DNA of 64,000 nucleotides, taken from assembly GCA_947457195.1 (NCBI GenBank), contig CANGUU010000001.1, positions 62,001-126,000 of the forward strand, read 5' to 3'. Made by a program: the position numbers and the translations under genes. The notes below the pieces were generated by a model. It was given only the letters and a program-made list of their open reading frames with translations. It did not search any database and was not told the DNA's origin. Source of the stretch: Gammaproteobacteria bacterium (GTDB lineage Bacteria > Pseudomonadota > Gammaproteobacteria > Pseudomonadales > Pseudohongiellaceae). The first letter of the stretch is position 1, and every line of letters starts with the position of its first letter. This document shows positions 11,892 through 20,414 of this stretch, piece after piece.

Positions 11892-13988
11892 TCACACCGC
11901 GCCGAAGCGCAGCAACTGCATACTGCGGGAAGGCAGCAGAACGCTGCTCCCCTCGATCATCGACGGACTGTCAGCCTCGAGTGCCTGCTGACAGCAGGTA
12001 TCCATCAACAGCCACCAGCAACCGCTCGCCTTGAGCTGCGGCATGCAGAACTCCACGTCGAGATCACCGGCGTTGAACAGCACGAGAAAGTGCTCGCCGC
12101 CCTCGGGGCCACCGGGCGACACGAGGTAACCGAGGTGGCGCAAGTGATGCTGGCCCCAATGGCGCGGCTGCATGCGCTCGCCTTCCGCGTTGTACCAGTG
12201 GATGACCGCCGCCGCAGGATCGCCGGTATCGTGCAGATACTGGTTCGGCCACATCTGGGGATACTGCTGCTTCAACCGCAGCAATTGGTGACTGAAGGCC
12301 AGCAGAGCCGCCGACGCCGCGTCCTGCGCTTCCCAGCGCAGCCAGGTCAGCGGCGAGTCATGGCAGTAGGCGTTATTGTTGCCCTGCTGCGTCCGGTTCA
12401 TCTCGTCACCGGCGGTGAGCATCGGCGTGCCCTGGGACAGCAGCAGCGTGGCCAGCAGGTTGCGCTGCTGACGCAGACGCAGGGCCACGATGGCTGTGTC
12501 CTGCGAGTGGCCTTCCTCGCCGTGGTTGTCGCTGAAATTCTCCGAGTGGCCGTCACGGTTTTCCTCGAGATTCAGCTCGTTGTGCTTGTGCCGGTAACTG
12601 ACCAGATCCCGCAGCGTGAAGCCATCGTGGCTGGTGATGAAGTTGATGCAGGAGGACGGTCGCCGCCCGCTGTGCTCGAAGATGTCGCTGGAGCCGTGCA
12701 CGCGCCGCGCAAACTCCGGCAGGACACCGGCATCGCCACGCCAGAAGCGCCGTACGGTATCGCGGTAGCGGTCGTTCCACTCGCTCCAGCCAGTCGGAAA
12801 GTTGCCGAGTTGGTAGCCGCCAGGGCCGATGTCCCAGGGCTCGGCAATGAACTTGACTGCCGCCAGCACCGGGTCCTGGTGCAGCGCATCGAAGAAACCA
12901 CTGCTGCGATCGAAACCGTGCTGCTCGCGCCCGAGCACGGTGGCGAGATCGAAGCGGAAGCCATCCACTCCCATGACGGAAACCCAGTAGCGCAGACAGT
13001 CCATCACCAGCTTGATGACGAAGGGATGCGACAGATCCAGCGTATTGCCGCAGCCGGTGTCGTTGATGTAGTAGCGTGGATTCTCACCCTGGAGCCGGTA
13101 ATAGGAGACATTGTCGATGCCGCGGAAACTGAAGGTCGGCCCCATGCGGTCGCCTTCGGCCGTATGGTTGAACACCACGTCGAGAATCACCTCGATACCG
13201 GCATCGTGCAGGGCGTTGACCATGCTGCGGAACTCGCCGATGTCGCCTCGCTGCAAATAGGCCCGGTGTGGCGCGAAGAAAGTCAGGGTGTTGTAGCCCC
13301 AGTAATTGCGCAGACCTTTCTCGACAAGGAAGGGCTCATCGAGGAAACCCTGCACGGGCAGGAGCTCCAGACTGGTGATACCCAGGCTGCGCAGGTGACC
13401 GATCACCGCCTGGTGACCGACGCCTCCAAAAGTGCCTCGCGCCTGCAGCGGCACAGCCGGATTGAGCATGCTGAGCCCCTTCACGTGCGCTTCGTAGATC
13501 ACCGTCATGTTTTTCTGGATGCGGTTTACCTTCGGCACGAACAGCGGCTGCTCGGCCACCACCACGCACTTGGGCAAGTAGAGGGCATTGTCGCGGCTGT
13601 CGAAGCTGAGGTCCTGCAGCGGGGAATCCAGCTGATAGGCGTAGTGCAGGTTGCACCAGACAAACGGGCCCTCGAGTTGGCGAGCGTAGGGATCGAGCAG
13701 CAACTTGTGGTGATTGAAGCGCTGACCCAGCTCCGGCTGGTAAGGTCCGTACACGCGATACCCGTAGAGGGCACCCGGCTGCAGTCCCTCCAAATAACCG
13801 TTCCAGACCTGGCTCGTGCAGTCGGGCAGCGGCAGACGCTGCAGTTCCTGCTGGCCATCTGCGCTGAACAGGCACAGTTCGACTTTTTCGGCGTGCGCCG
13901 AGAACAGCGCGAAGTTGACGCCGCTGCCATCCCAGTGGCTGCCGAGCGGATGGATGCGGCCGGGAACTGCGGTGAAGGGAGTCCTCAT
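11892..13988 (-). CDS. glgX: Glycogen debranching enzyme
   Basis: GlgX-type isoamylase of family GH13, 698 residues, hydrolyses alpha-1,6 branches of the limit dextrin left by GlgP. Seen: an N-terminal carbohydrate-binding (CBM48-like) part up to about residue 150, VFNHTAEG, GFRFDLA with the nucleophile Asp, AEPWD with the acid Glu and SHDGFTLRD with the third carboxylate. ATG at 13988 is used; a GTG three codons upstream is an alternative. AGGTGG lies before the ATG and the gene starts 9 bases after the glgB stop. The maltotetraose it frees suits MalQ encoded two genes upstream. Confidence 0.95.
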   Translation of the reverse strand: MRTPFTAVPGRIHPLGSHWDGSGVNFALFSAHAEKVELCLFSADGQQELQRLPLPDCTSQVWNGYLEGLQPGALYGYRVYGPYQPELGQRFNHHKLLLDPYARQLEGPFVWCNLHYAYQLDSPLQDLSFDSRDNALYLPKCVVVAEQPLFVPKVNRIQKNMTVIYEAHVKGLSMLNPAVPLQARGTFGGVGHQAVIGHLRSLGITSLELLPVQGFLDEPFLVEKGLRNYWGYNTLTFFAPHRAYLQRGDIGEFRSMVNALHDAGIEVILDVVFNHTAEGDRMGPTFSFRGIDNVSYYRLQGENPRYYINDTGCGNTLDLSHPFVIKLVMDCLRYWVSVMGVDGFRFDLATVLGREQHGFDRSSGFFDALHQDPVLAAVKFIAEPWDIGPGGYQLGNFPTGWSEWNDRYRDTVRRFWRGDAGVLPEFARRVHGSSDIFEHSGRRPSSCINFITSHDGFTLRDLVSYRHKHNELNLEENRDGHSENFSDNHGEEGHSQDTAIVALRLRQQRNLLATLLLSQGTPMLTAGDEMNRTQQGNNNAYCHDSPLTWLRWEAQDAASAALLAFSHQLLRLKQQYPQMWPNQYLHDTGDPAAAVIHWYNAEGERMQPRHWGQHHLRHLGYLVSPGGPEGGEHFLVLFNAGDLDVEFCMPQLKASGCWWLLMDTCCQQALEADSPSMIEGSSVLLPSRSMQLLRFGAV

Positions 13989-13997
13989 GGTGTCCAC

Positions 13998-15887
13998 CTA
14001 CTCCCTGACCAGCACGAGCGCGGCGAGCGGTGGCAGCACCAGCGCCAGACTGAAGGGCTGGCCGTGGCAGGGGATGGCTTCGGCCTGCACGGCACCCAGG
14101 TTGCCCATGCCGCTGCCTCCGTAGTGACGCGAATCGCTGTTCATAAGCTCGCGGTACCAGCCCGCAGCCTGCACGCCTACGCGATACGCCGTTTGCGGCT
14201 CTGGCGTGAAATTGCAGACACAGAGCACCGGTGCCGCCGCCGCATCGCCCTGCCGCCAGAAACTCACGACCGAGCGCTGGTGGTCATCGGCATCGATCCA
14301 GAGAAAGCCCTCCGGTGCCCCGTCGCGCTGGTGCAAGGCCGCCTGCCCGCGGTACAGCCGATTGAGATCGGCCACCAGTCGCTGGACTCCCAGGTGATGC
14401 GGCTGCTCCAGCAGATGCCAGTCGAGGCTCTGGTCATGGTTCCACTCGGCGCGCTGGGCAAACTCGATACCCATGAACAGCAATTTCTTGCCCGGGTGCA
14501 GCCACATGAAGGCCAGGTAGCAGCGCAGGGTGGCAAACTTCTGCCAGTCGTCGCCCGGGACGCGCTCGAGAATGGAGCGCTTGCCATGCACGACTTCGTC
14601 GTGACTGAGCGGCAGGATGAAGTTCTCGCTGAAGGCGTACAGCAGGCTGAAGGTCAATTCGTTGTGGTGGTAGCGCCGGTGCACCGGATCACGCGCGAGA
14701 TAACGCAGGGTGTCGTTCATCCAGCCCATGTTCCACTTGTAGCCAAAGCCGAGGCCGCCCTGATCGGTGTAGCGCGTGACGCCCGGCCAGGCGGTACTTT
14801 CCTCAGCCACCATCAGGATGCCGGGGAACTGGCCATAGGCGCGTTGGTTGATGGTCTTGAGCAAGGCCAGCGCCTCGAGGTTCTCCCGTCCGCCGTGCGG
14901 GTTGGGAATCCACGCGTCGGCGGGCCGGCTGTAGTCCAGATAAAGCATGGAGGCGACGGCATCGAAGCGGAGGCCGTCGATGTGGAATTCCTGCAGCCAG
15001 TAGAAGGCATTGCTCAACAGGTAGCTCTGCACCTCGGCACGGCCATAGTTGTAAATGCAGGTGTTCCAGTCGGGGTGGAAGCCCTGGCGCGGATCGGCGT
15101 GCTCGTAAAGGTGCGTGCCATCGAAGGTGGCCAGCCCGTGCGAATCGCTGGGGAAGTGGCCCGGTACCCAGTCCAGTATCACCCCGAGTCCGAGGCCGTG
15201 GGCTGTGTCCACGAAGTAGCGGAAATCATCGGGCGAGCCGAAGCGTGCCGTCGGCGCAAACAAGCCCAGTGGCTGGTAGCCCCAGGAACCCTCGAAGGGA
15301 AACTCGCTGATTGGCAGGAGTTGCACGTGGGTGAAACCCAGCGAAGCCACGTAGGGCAGCAAACTGTCGGCCAACTCCCGGTAGCTGTACTGGCGCCAGG
15401 CGTCGTGTCTCCGCCAGGAGCCGGGATGTACCTCGTAGATGCTGATCGGCGCGGCATGACTGGCGGTGCTGGCGCGACGGGCCAGCCAGTCGGCATCGCG
15501 CCAGACATGGGCAGAGGTCGCCGGCACCCGCGATGCCGTGGCGGGCGGGCACTCCATTTCCCTGGCGTAGGGATCGGCCTTGAGCGGCAGCAAATGGCCG
15601 TGTGCGTCGTGCAGCTCGTACTTGTAGCGGCTGCCCGCGGGGATGCCCGCCTTGAACAGGGCCCAGATGCCGCTCGATCCCTGCGGAGTCATGGGATCTG
15701 CACGCCCGTCCCAGTCGTTGTGATCCCCGACCAGCGCCACACGGCTGGCATTGGGGGCCCAGACCGCAAACAGAATCCCCTCCTCGTCCCCATGGCGGAC
15801 CGGGTTGGCCCCCAGCAGTCGCCAGGCTTGTTCGAGCGTACCGCTGTTGAAAAGGTACAGGTCTTCGGCACCCAGCAGTCCACTCAT
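13998..15887 (-). CDS. glgB: 1,4-alpha-glucan branching enzyme, short form
   Basis: Glycogen branching enzyme of family GH13, 629 residues, makes alpha-1,6 branches. Seen: the CBM48-like N-terminal domain (FAVWAPNASRVALVGDHNDW), DWVPGHFP, GLRFDAVASMLYLDY with the nucleophile, VAEEST with the acid Glu and LSHDEVVHGK. It is about 100 residues shorter than E. coli GlgB and lacks the extra N1 module, as in many short GlgB forms. The ATG at 15887 overlaps the malQ stop in an ATGA, which decides the start against a longer open frame and indicates coupled translation. Confidence 0.95.
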   Translation of the reverse strand: MSGLLGAEDLYLFNSGTLEQAWRLLGANPVRHGDEEGILFAVWAPNASRVALVGDHNDWDGRADPMTPQGSSGIWALFKAGIPAGSRYKYELHDAHGHLLPLKADPYAREMECPPATASRVPATSAHVWRDADWLARRASTASHAAPISIYEVHPGSWRRHDAWRQYSYRELADSLLPYVASLGFTHVQLLPISEFPFEGSWGYQPLGLFAPTARFGSPDDFRYFVDTAHGLGLGVILDWVPGHFPSDSHGLATFDGTHLYEHADPRQGFHPDWNTCIYNYGRAEVQSYLLSNAFYWLQEFHIDGLRFDAVASMLYLDYSRPADAWIPNPHGGRENLEALALLKTINQRAYGQFPGILMVAEESTAWPGVTRYTDQGGLGFGYKWNMGWMNDTLRYLARDPVHRRYHHNELTFSLLYAFSENFILPLSHDEVVHGKRSILERVPGDDWQKFATLRCYLAFMWLHPGKKLLFMGIEFAQRAEWNHDQSLDWHLLEQPHHLGVQRLVADLNRLYRGQAALHQRDGAPEGFLWIDADDHQRSVVSFWRQGDAAAAPVLCVCNFTPEPQTAYRVGVQAAGWYRELMNSDSRHYGGSGMGNLGAVQAEAIPCHGQPFSLALVLPPLAALVLVRE

Positions 15888-18004
15888 TGCGGACGCGCCT
15901 CGCGCAGCGCGCTCAGCCACTGCTGTACGGAAACCGTGGCGAACAACTGTGCAGTCGGCAGCGGCAGCTTGCGACGCCAGTTCGGATACTCACGGCTGGT
16001 ACCAGGCACATTCACGGGCGTGTCGACTCCGCAGAGATCGTCGAGCTGCAGTGACAGCAGCCGCGACGCGGTACGTCCGCAGGCGGTGAACAGTGCCGCC
16101 AGCAAGTCGTGATCGAGCGGGCGGGTGACCGCATGGTCCTGCCATTGCGGCGGCAGCAACCCCAACTCCGCCAGCCAGACCAGCAGCATGCCCTTCTCGC
16201 TCTCTCGCTGCACGGCCTCCTGCTGCAGGGCGACATCGTCGGCAATCAGCCCAAGACGCCTGCGCAGTGGCAAATCGCTGGCTTGCCACCACGCCTGCAG
16301 CGGGGCGACGTCGTGATTGGCCAGCATCATGAGCGCCTGCGGCTTGTAGTGCTCGGGCCGGCGGAAATGCTGGCCATCATACTTTTCGAAGTAGAACACG
16401 CAGTTCGAATACAGCCCTCCGCCATCGAGGTAGCCGCGGATTTCCGGGGGCACCACGCCAAGATCCTCGCCGATCACCACACAGCGGGCGCGCACGCTTT
16501 CCAGCCGCAGGATGGCAAACAGCACGTCCACCGGGTAGTGCACGTAGGCCCCACGGGCATTGCTGCCGTCGTTGGGGCACCACCAGAGTCGCAGCAGCGA
16601 CATGACATGGTCGATGCGCAGGGCACCGCAGTGCTGCATGTTGCTGCGTAGCAAGGCGATGAAATGGGCACAGTGGCTCTGCAGCAGGGCCTGCGGCAGC
16701 AAGGGCGGCAACCCCCAGTTCTGGCCAAGGGGATTGATGTTGTCGGGGGGTGCCCCTATCCGGGCTTCCTGGCAGAACAGGCCGGGATTGCCCAGCACTT
16801 CCGCGCCATCGGCACTGCTGCCCACCGCCAGATCCTGCACGAGACCGAGCGCCATGCCGTGCTGCCGCGCCAGTCGCTGGCAGTCGGCCAGTTGCCCCTC
16901 CACCAGCCACTGCAGATAGCAGTGAAACTCCGGCCGGGCGAACTCGGGTTCGGGTCGGATGGCCAGCCGGGCCTGCAACGCCGTGAAGTCATGCAGGGCC
17001 GCTCCGCCCCGCTGGCAGAACGCCCGGAAGTCCCGGCAGCGTAGACTGTCCCGGGCCAGTTCCACCCGCTCGAAGCGTCGGAACAGACTGGCCAAGGCAG
17101 GCAGCTTCGCTGCCGCCACACCGCCATAGTCCACCAATGGCAGGGCCCGCAGTTCTTGCAAGCGCGGGTCGGTAACCTTGGTCGGCAGCTCGGTGTCGCC
17201 TTCCCCGCGGGCGTCTTCGCAGAGTCCAACGGCAAGGTAGAGCGGGTTGCGGAAGCGTCGATCGCTGGGGCTGTAGGGACTGGCATTGTCCGGGTAACGC
17301 AGATCAAGGTAGTGCAGCGGGTTGAGCAAGATGAAGGAGGCCCCGGCGGCGGCGGCCTGGCCGATCAGCTCCTGCAAGTCGGCAAAATCGCCGATGCCCC
17401 AATTGCTGGTCGACCGCAGGGTGTACAGCTGGCAGGAAAGCCCCCACCAGCGCTTGCCGTCCGCATACCCGTTGGGCTGCCAACAGGTGGGCGGACTGAT
17501 CACCAGTGGCGCCAGCGCCTGCTCGCCAGACACAGTGACTTCCAGTTGGTGGTAGCCGAGCGGCAAGGCCGGCAGTGGCAGCTCCAGTTCCAGGCGTTCG
17601 AGGGCCCCGACCCCACGGCGGGTGCGAATAGGCAGGGTGGAACAGTCGAGGCTGCCTTCCAGCAGCCCTTCCTCTTCCAGCCGGAGCCGCCAGCGCAGCG
17701 CGGTACCGGCAGCGGCGGCAGGCACGAGGACCGGCACGCCTCCGGCTTGCGGACCACGGCACAGCATGGAAGGCAGCATCGAGCCCCACAGCCGCTGCTG
17801 TTGCTGCAAGAGCAGCCGCTCGACGTCATCGGCGGTGGATAGCGGTACCCCCATGCACTGCAGCATATGCAGGCGGTCCGGGGTACTTATCTTCGCCACC
17901 TGCCCAGAAAATTCGATGTAGTCGCTGGCGATGCCGAAACTGCGCAGTAAATCGTCCAGCTGAGGGGCGCCCAACGCACCGATACCGGTTGGTACTGCTG
18001 TCAC
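15884..18004 (-). CDS. malQ: 4-alpha-glucanotransferase (amylomaltase)
   Basis: Amylomaltase of family GH77, 706 residues, transfers maltodextrin chains and frees glucose. Seen: a long N-terminal region typical of the proteobacterial form, then WWGLSCQLYTLRS, NWGIGDFADL, ASPYSPSDRRF, LRIDHVMSLLRLWW with the nucleophile Asp, IGEDLGVVPPEI with the acid Glu, and MMLANHDV. The start is GTG at 18004 with AGAGGTGG upstream. It is the first gene of the sugar array and follows the 165-base gap that must hold the promoter if the array is an independent operon. Inverted repeats lie in that gap. Confidence 0.95.
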   Translation of the reverse strand: MTAVPTGIGALGAPQLDDLLRSFGIASDYIEFSGQVAKISTPDRLHMLQCMGVPLSTADDVERLLLQQQQRLWGSMLPSMLCRGPQAGGVPVLVPAAAAGTALRWRLRLEEEGLLEGSLDCSTLPIRTRRGVGALERLELELPLPALPLGYHQLEVTVSGEQALAPLVISPPTCWQPNGYADGKRWWGLSCQLYTLRSTSNWGIGDFADLQELIGQAAAAGASFILLNPLHYLDLRYPDNASPYSPSDRRFRNPLYLAVGLCEDARGEGDTELPTKVTDPRLQELRALPLVDYGGVAAAKLPALASLFRRFERVELARDSLRCRDFRAFCQRGGAALHDFTALQARLAIRPEPEFARPEFHCYLQWLVEGQLADCQRLARQHGMALGLVQDLAVGSSADGAEVLGNPGLFCQEARIGAPPDNINPLGQNWGLPPLLPQALLQSHCAHFIALLRSNMQHCGALRIDHVMSLLRLWWCPNDGSNARGAYVHYPVDVLFAILRLESVRARCVVIGEDLGVVPPEIRGYLDGGGLYSNCVFYFEKYDGQHFRRPEHYKPQALMMLANHDVAPLQAWWQASDLPLRRRLGLIADDVALQQEAVQRESEKGMLLVWLAELGLLPPQWQDHAVTRPLDHDLLAALFTACGRTASRLLSLQLDDLCGVDTPVNVPGTSREYPNWRRKLPLPTAQLFATVSVQQWLSALREARPQ

Positions 18005-18037
18005 TCACCACCTCTGCGGTCCTGGCCCATTTTTGGG

Positions 18038-18053
18038 CATGGTACGCACCATG
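18038..18053. repeat. Palindrome upstream of malQ, operator-like
   Basis: CATGGT-ACGC-ACCATG, a six-base inverted repeat with a four-base centre, 34 bases before the malQ start codon. It abuts a smaller hairpin GCCCA-TTTT-TGGGC at 18025-18038. Such symmetry close to a start fits a repressor site for a dimeric regulator, but no regulator gene is next to it and no known consensus is recognised. It is not HexR-like, since no TTGT-N8-ACAA is seen. Together with the dyad at 18084-18109 it makes the 18005-18169 gap the most likely control region of the sugar array. Confidence 0.4.
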
Positions 18054-18083
18054 TTGATGCGCAATGCCCATGCGTCGCACTAT

Positions 18084-18109
18084 TTTCAGACACTTCCTGG
18101 TATCTGAAA
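18084..18109. repeat. Inverted repeat in the lldD-malQ gap
   Basis: TTTCAGA and TCTGAAA, a seven-base perfect inverted repeat around a 12-base centre. It lies between the lldD stop (18170) and the malQ start (18004). No run of T follows on the minus strand, so it is a poor intrinsic terminator for lldD; an operator or a processed hairpin are alternatives. I see no convincing sigma-70 promoter in this gap by eye. Confidence 0.35.
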
Positions 18110-18169
18110 CCGACTCAGGTCAAGTTCTGCAAAATTCAGGCCGGCCACCGTGGGGGCGAGGGCCGCTGC

Positions 18170-19324
18170 TCAGGTTCGGAAACGCAGGTTACCGCGGTTC
18201 AGTTCGGCCACCGACCGCACACCCATCAGCTTCATGCCGCGCTCGATTTCGCTGCGGTACTGGCCGAGCGCACGTTCCACGCCGGGCTGCCCGGCCGCCG
18301 CCAAGGCATACAGGTAGAGCCGGCCGCCGGAGCAGGCCTTGGCCCCCATCGACAAGGCCTTGAGGACGTGGGTCCCGCGCTGGATACCGCCTTCGCAAAC
18401 CACATCGAGCTTGTCACCCACCGTATCGATGATTTCGCCCAACTGATCAAAGGCGCTGCGCGAGCCGTCGAGCTGACGCCCGCCGTGGTTGGAAACCATG
18501 ATCCCTGTGCAGCCGATGTCCACCGCGCGCCGGGCGTCGGCCGCGCTCATCACGCCTTTCAGGGCAAAATGTCCACCCCAGCGCTCCCGCAGACGCTCCG
18601 CATCTTTCCAGTTCATGCTCTGGTCCAGCATCGTCGAAAAATAGCTGCCGATCGAGGTGGCGACGTTGGAGCCCTCCCGCACATGCGTGCTGAGGTGGGG
18701 CAGATCGAAGCGCGGGTGGGTGAGATAGTTCCAGGTCCAACGCGGCCGCAGAGCGAAGCTGAGGAGGCTGGAGGGCGTCAGGCGGGGTGGTGAAGTGAAG
18801 CCGGTCCGATGGTCCCGCTCACGATTACCTCCAGTGATCGTATCGACCGTCAAGGCCATGACGTCAAACCCCGCGGCCTTGGCGCGATCGATCATGGAAT
18901 CATTGAGACCACGATCCTTGTGGAAATAGAACTGGAACATCTTGGGTGTGTCCGGGATGGTCTGGCCTATTTCTTCCACGCTCACTGTTCCAAGTGCCGA
19001 CACACCGAACATGGTGCCAAACTTCTGGGCAGCCATCGCTACGGCACGCTCGCCGTCGTGATGGAACAGGCGCTGCAGCGCCGTGGGAGCGCAGTACAGC
19101 GGCATGGCCAGCTTGCGGCCGAACAGGGTGACAGACATGTCGATCTGGTCCACGCCAGCCAGCACATTGGGCACGAGGTCGACGTCGTCGTAAGCAGCCG
19201 TGTTGCGGCGGTAGGTGATCTCGTCATCGGCTGCACCGTCGATGTAGTTGAAGATCGGGTCGGGCAACCTGAGCTGCGCCAGACGGCGGAAATCCCGGAA
19301 GTTGTGGCACTGACTGAGTTTCAT
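18170..19324 (-). CDS. lldD: FMN-dependent alpha-hydroxy-acid dehydrogenase, LldD-like
   Basis: A 384-residue TIM-barrel flavoprotein of the L-lactate dehydrogenase/glycolate oxidase family, which oxidises 2-hydroxy acids to 2-oxo acids. Seen: the N-terminal FNYIDGAADDE, LTVDTITGGNRERD, LKGVMSAADA with the FMN-contacting Lys256, and SNHGGRQLDG with the catalytic His280 and substrate-binding Arg283. At 311-316 it reads EGGIQR where glycolate oxidase has DGGVRR, so Asp and the first Arg are replaced; this seems shared by a sub-branch. L-lactate is the best guess, not proven. The ATG at 19324 follows AGAGG; the frame stays open upstream without similarity. It separates the holB end from malQ. 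Confidence 0.85.
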   Translation of the reverse strand: MKLSQCHNFRDFRRLAQLRLPDPIFNYIDGAADDEITYRRNTAAYDDVDLVPNVLAGVDQIDMSVTLFGRKLAMPLYCAPTALQRLFHHDGERAVAMAAQKFGTMFGVSALGTVSVEEIGQTIPDTPKMFQFYFHKDRGLNDSMIDRAKAAGFDVMALTVDTITGGNRERDHRTGFTSPPRLTPSSLLSFALRPRWTWNYLTHPRFDLPHLSTHVREGSNVATSIGSYFSTMLDQSMNWKDAERLRERWGGHFALKGVMSAADARRAVDIGCTGIMVSNHGGRQLDGSRSAFDQLGEIIDTVGDKLDVVCEGGIQRGTHVLKALSMGAKACSGGRLYLYALAAAGQPGVERALGQYRSEIERGMKLMGVRSVAELNRGNLRFRT

Positions 19325-19403
19325 GGGAGACCTCTGCAAGAGAGCCGACGGCAGGCACGCGGCCGGCGTGGTAATTCGGGGAAGCGTGGGGGGACGGGCG
19401 CGC

Positions 19404-20414
19404 TCACGGTGAGGCAGCAGCGCTTGCCAGCTGGCACCAGTCGGCAAACAGCGCTTCCAGCACTAGCAAGGGATTGGCATTGTTGGTGGCCAGCGCAAGC
19501 CGACGGGCTGCCTGTAGGTGTTGCTGCAAGGTATGCAGCCTGCGCAGCAAGCCCAGACCGCTGCGTGGCTGCAACTGCTGCTGCAGCGGTTGCAGCTCGC
19601 TCAGCGCCAGCGGCTGCGCTGCCTGCAGGTTGAGCAAGAGCGCCGACAAGCCGAGCAACTGGTAATCGATGGCGGCGGCGATGCCGAGATCCTCGCAGTG
19701 ACGCGCTGCCTGTACCACCGTGCTGCGGCCCTCCAGCAAGGCCTGCAAGGTCTGCAGCAAGCGCTGGAAACCGGCGGCAGCGCCCTGCCGTGCCAAGGCT
19801 AGGGCTTGCAGTGGTGCGCCGCGGGCCAGCGTCAGACACAGGGCGGCGTCGGAACCACTCAGCCCTGCGGTCTGCAGCCACTCCAACGCCGTGGCGGCTG
19901 CCGGCGTGGCGAATACCAGGCGCTGACAGCGGCTGCGCAGTGTCGGCAGCAGCAGGCCCGGCTGCTCGCCGAGCAGGAAAAAGTAGGTGGACGGCGGTGG
20001 CTCTTCGAGCATCTTGAGCAGCGCATTGGCAGCGTTGGCGTTGAGAGCCTCGGCCGGCTGTAACACGATCAGCTTGACGCCAGCGCGCTGGGCTGTGTTC
20101 TGCGCAAAGTCGATGGCCTCACGAATCTGGTCGATCTTGAGTTGTTTGCCCTCAGGCTGCAGCAGCAACCAGTCCGGATGCGTGCCGGCCAGCAGCAGCC
20201 GGCAGTCCTGGCAGGTTCCACAGGGCTGGCCAGCGTGCGGCTGCCTGCACAGCAGCAGGTTGCCGAAGCGACGGATGAAGGCCAATTTGCCGCTGCCCGC
20301 GCTGCCAACGAACAGCCAGGCATGCGGCAGGCGGCCGCTGTTCCACGAGGCCAGCAGGCGGTCGAGCTGCGGTTGCTGCCAGGGCAAGCTGGCGCCAGAC
20401 AGGCTGACGTCCAT
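19404..20414 (-). CDS. holB: DNA polymerase III delta' subunit
   Basis: Delta' subunit of the clamp loader, 336 residues. Seen: LPHAWLFVGSAGSGK with a P-loop-like segment, a zinc site built of four Cys between about residues 56 and 71 (LLCRQPH, PCGTCQDC), HPDWLLLQPEG, IRELI-like IDQIREAIDF, NALLKMLEEPPP and LRSRCQRL, the sensor-1 SRC motif being intact. C-terminal collar region is Leu/Ala/Gln-rich. Its ATG shares one base with the tmk stop (TGATG). It ends the conserved fab-pabC-mltG-tmk-holB order, consistent with a gammaproteobacterium. Confidence 0.93.
   Translation of the reverse strand: MDVSLSGASLPWQQPQLDRLLASWNSGRLPHAWLFVGSAGSGKLAFIRRFGNLLLCRQPHAGQPCGTCQDCRLLLAGTHPDWLLLQPEGKQLKIDQIREAIDFAQNTAQRAGVKLIVLQPAEALNANAANALLKMLEEPPPSTYFFLLGEQPGLLLPTLRSRCQRLVFATPAAATALEWLQTAGLSGSDAALCLTLARGAPLQALALARQGAAAGFQRLLQTLQALLEGRSTVVQAARHCEDLGIAAAIDYQLLGLSALLLNLQAAQPLALSELQPLQQQLQPRSGLGLLRRLHTLQQHLQAARRLALATNNANPLLVLEALFADWCQLASAAASP

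Noticed and set aside
12090-16112. Very long plus-strand open frame of 1340 codons
   Set aside because: It is antisense to glgX, glgB and malQ, which are certain genes. Long antisense frames are normal in GC-rich DNA when the third codon position of the real gene avoids stops. The translation is rich in His, Gln, Arg and Val with no domain.
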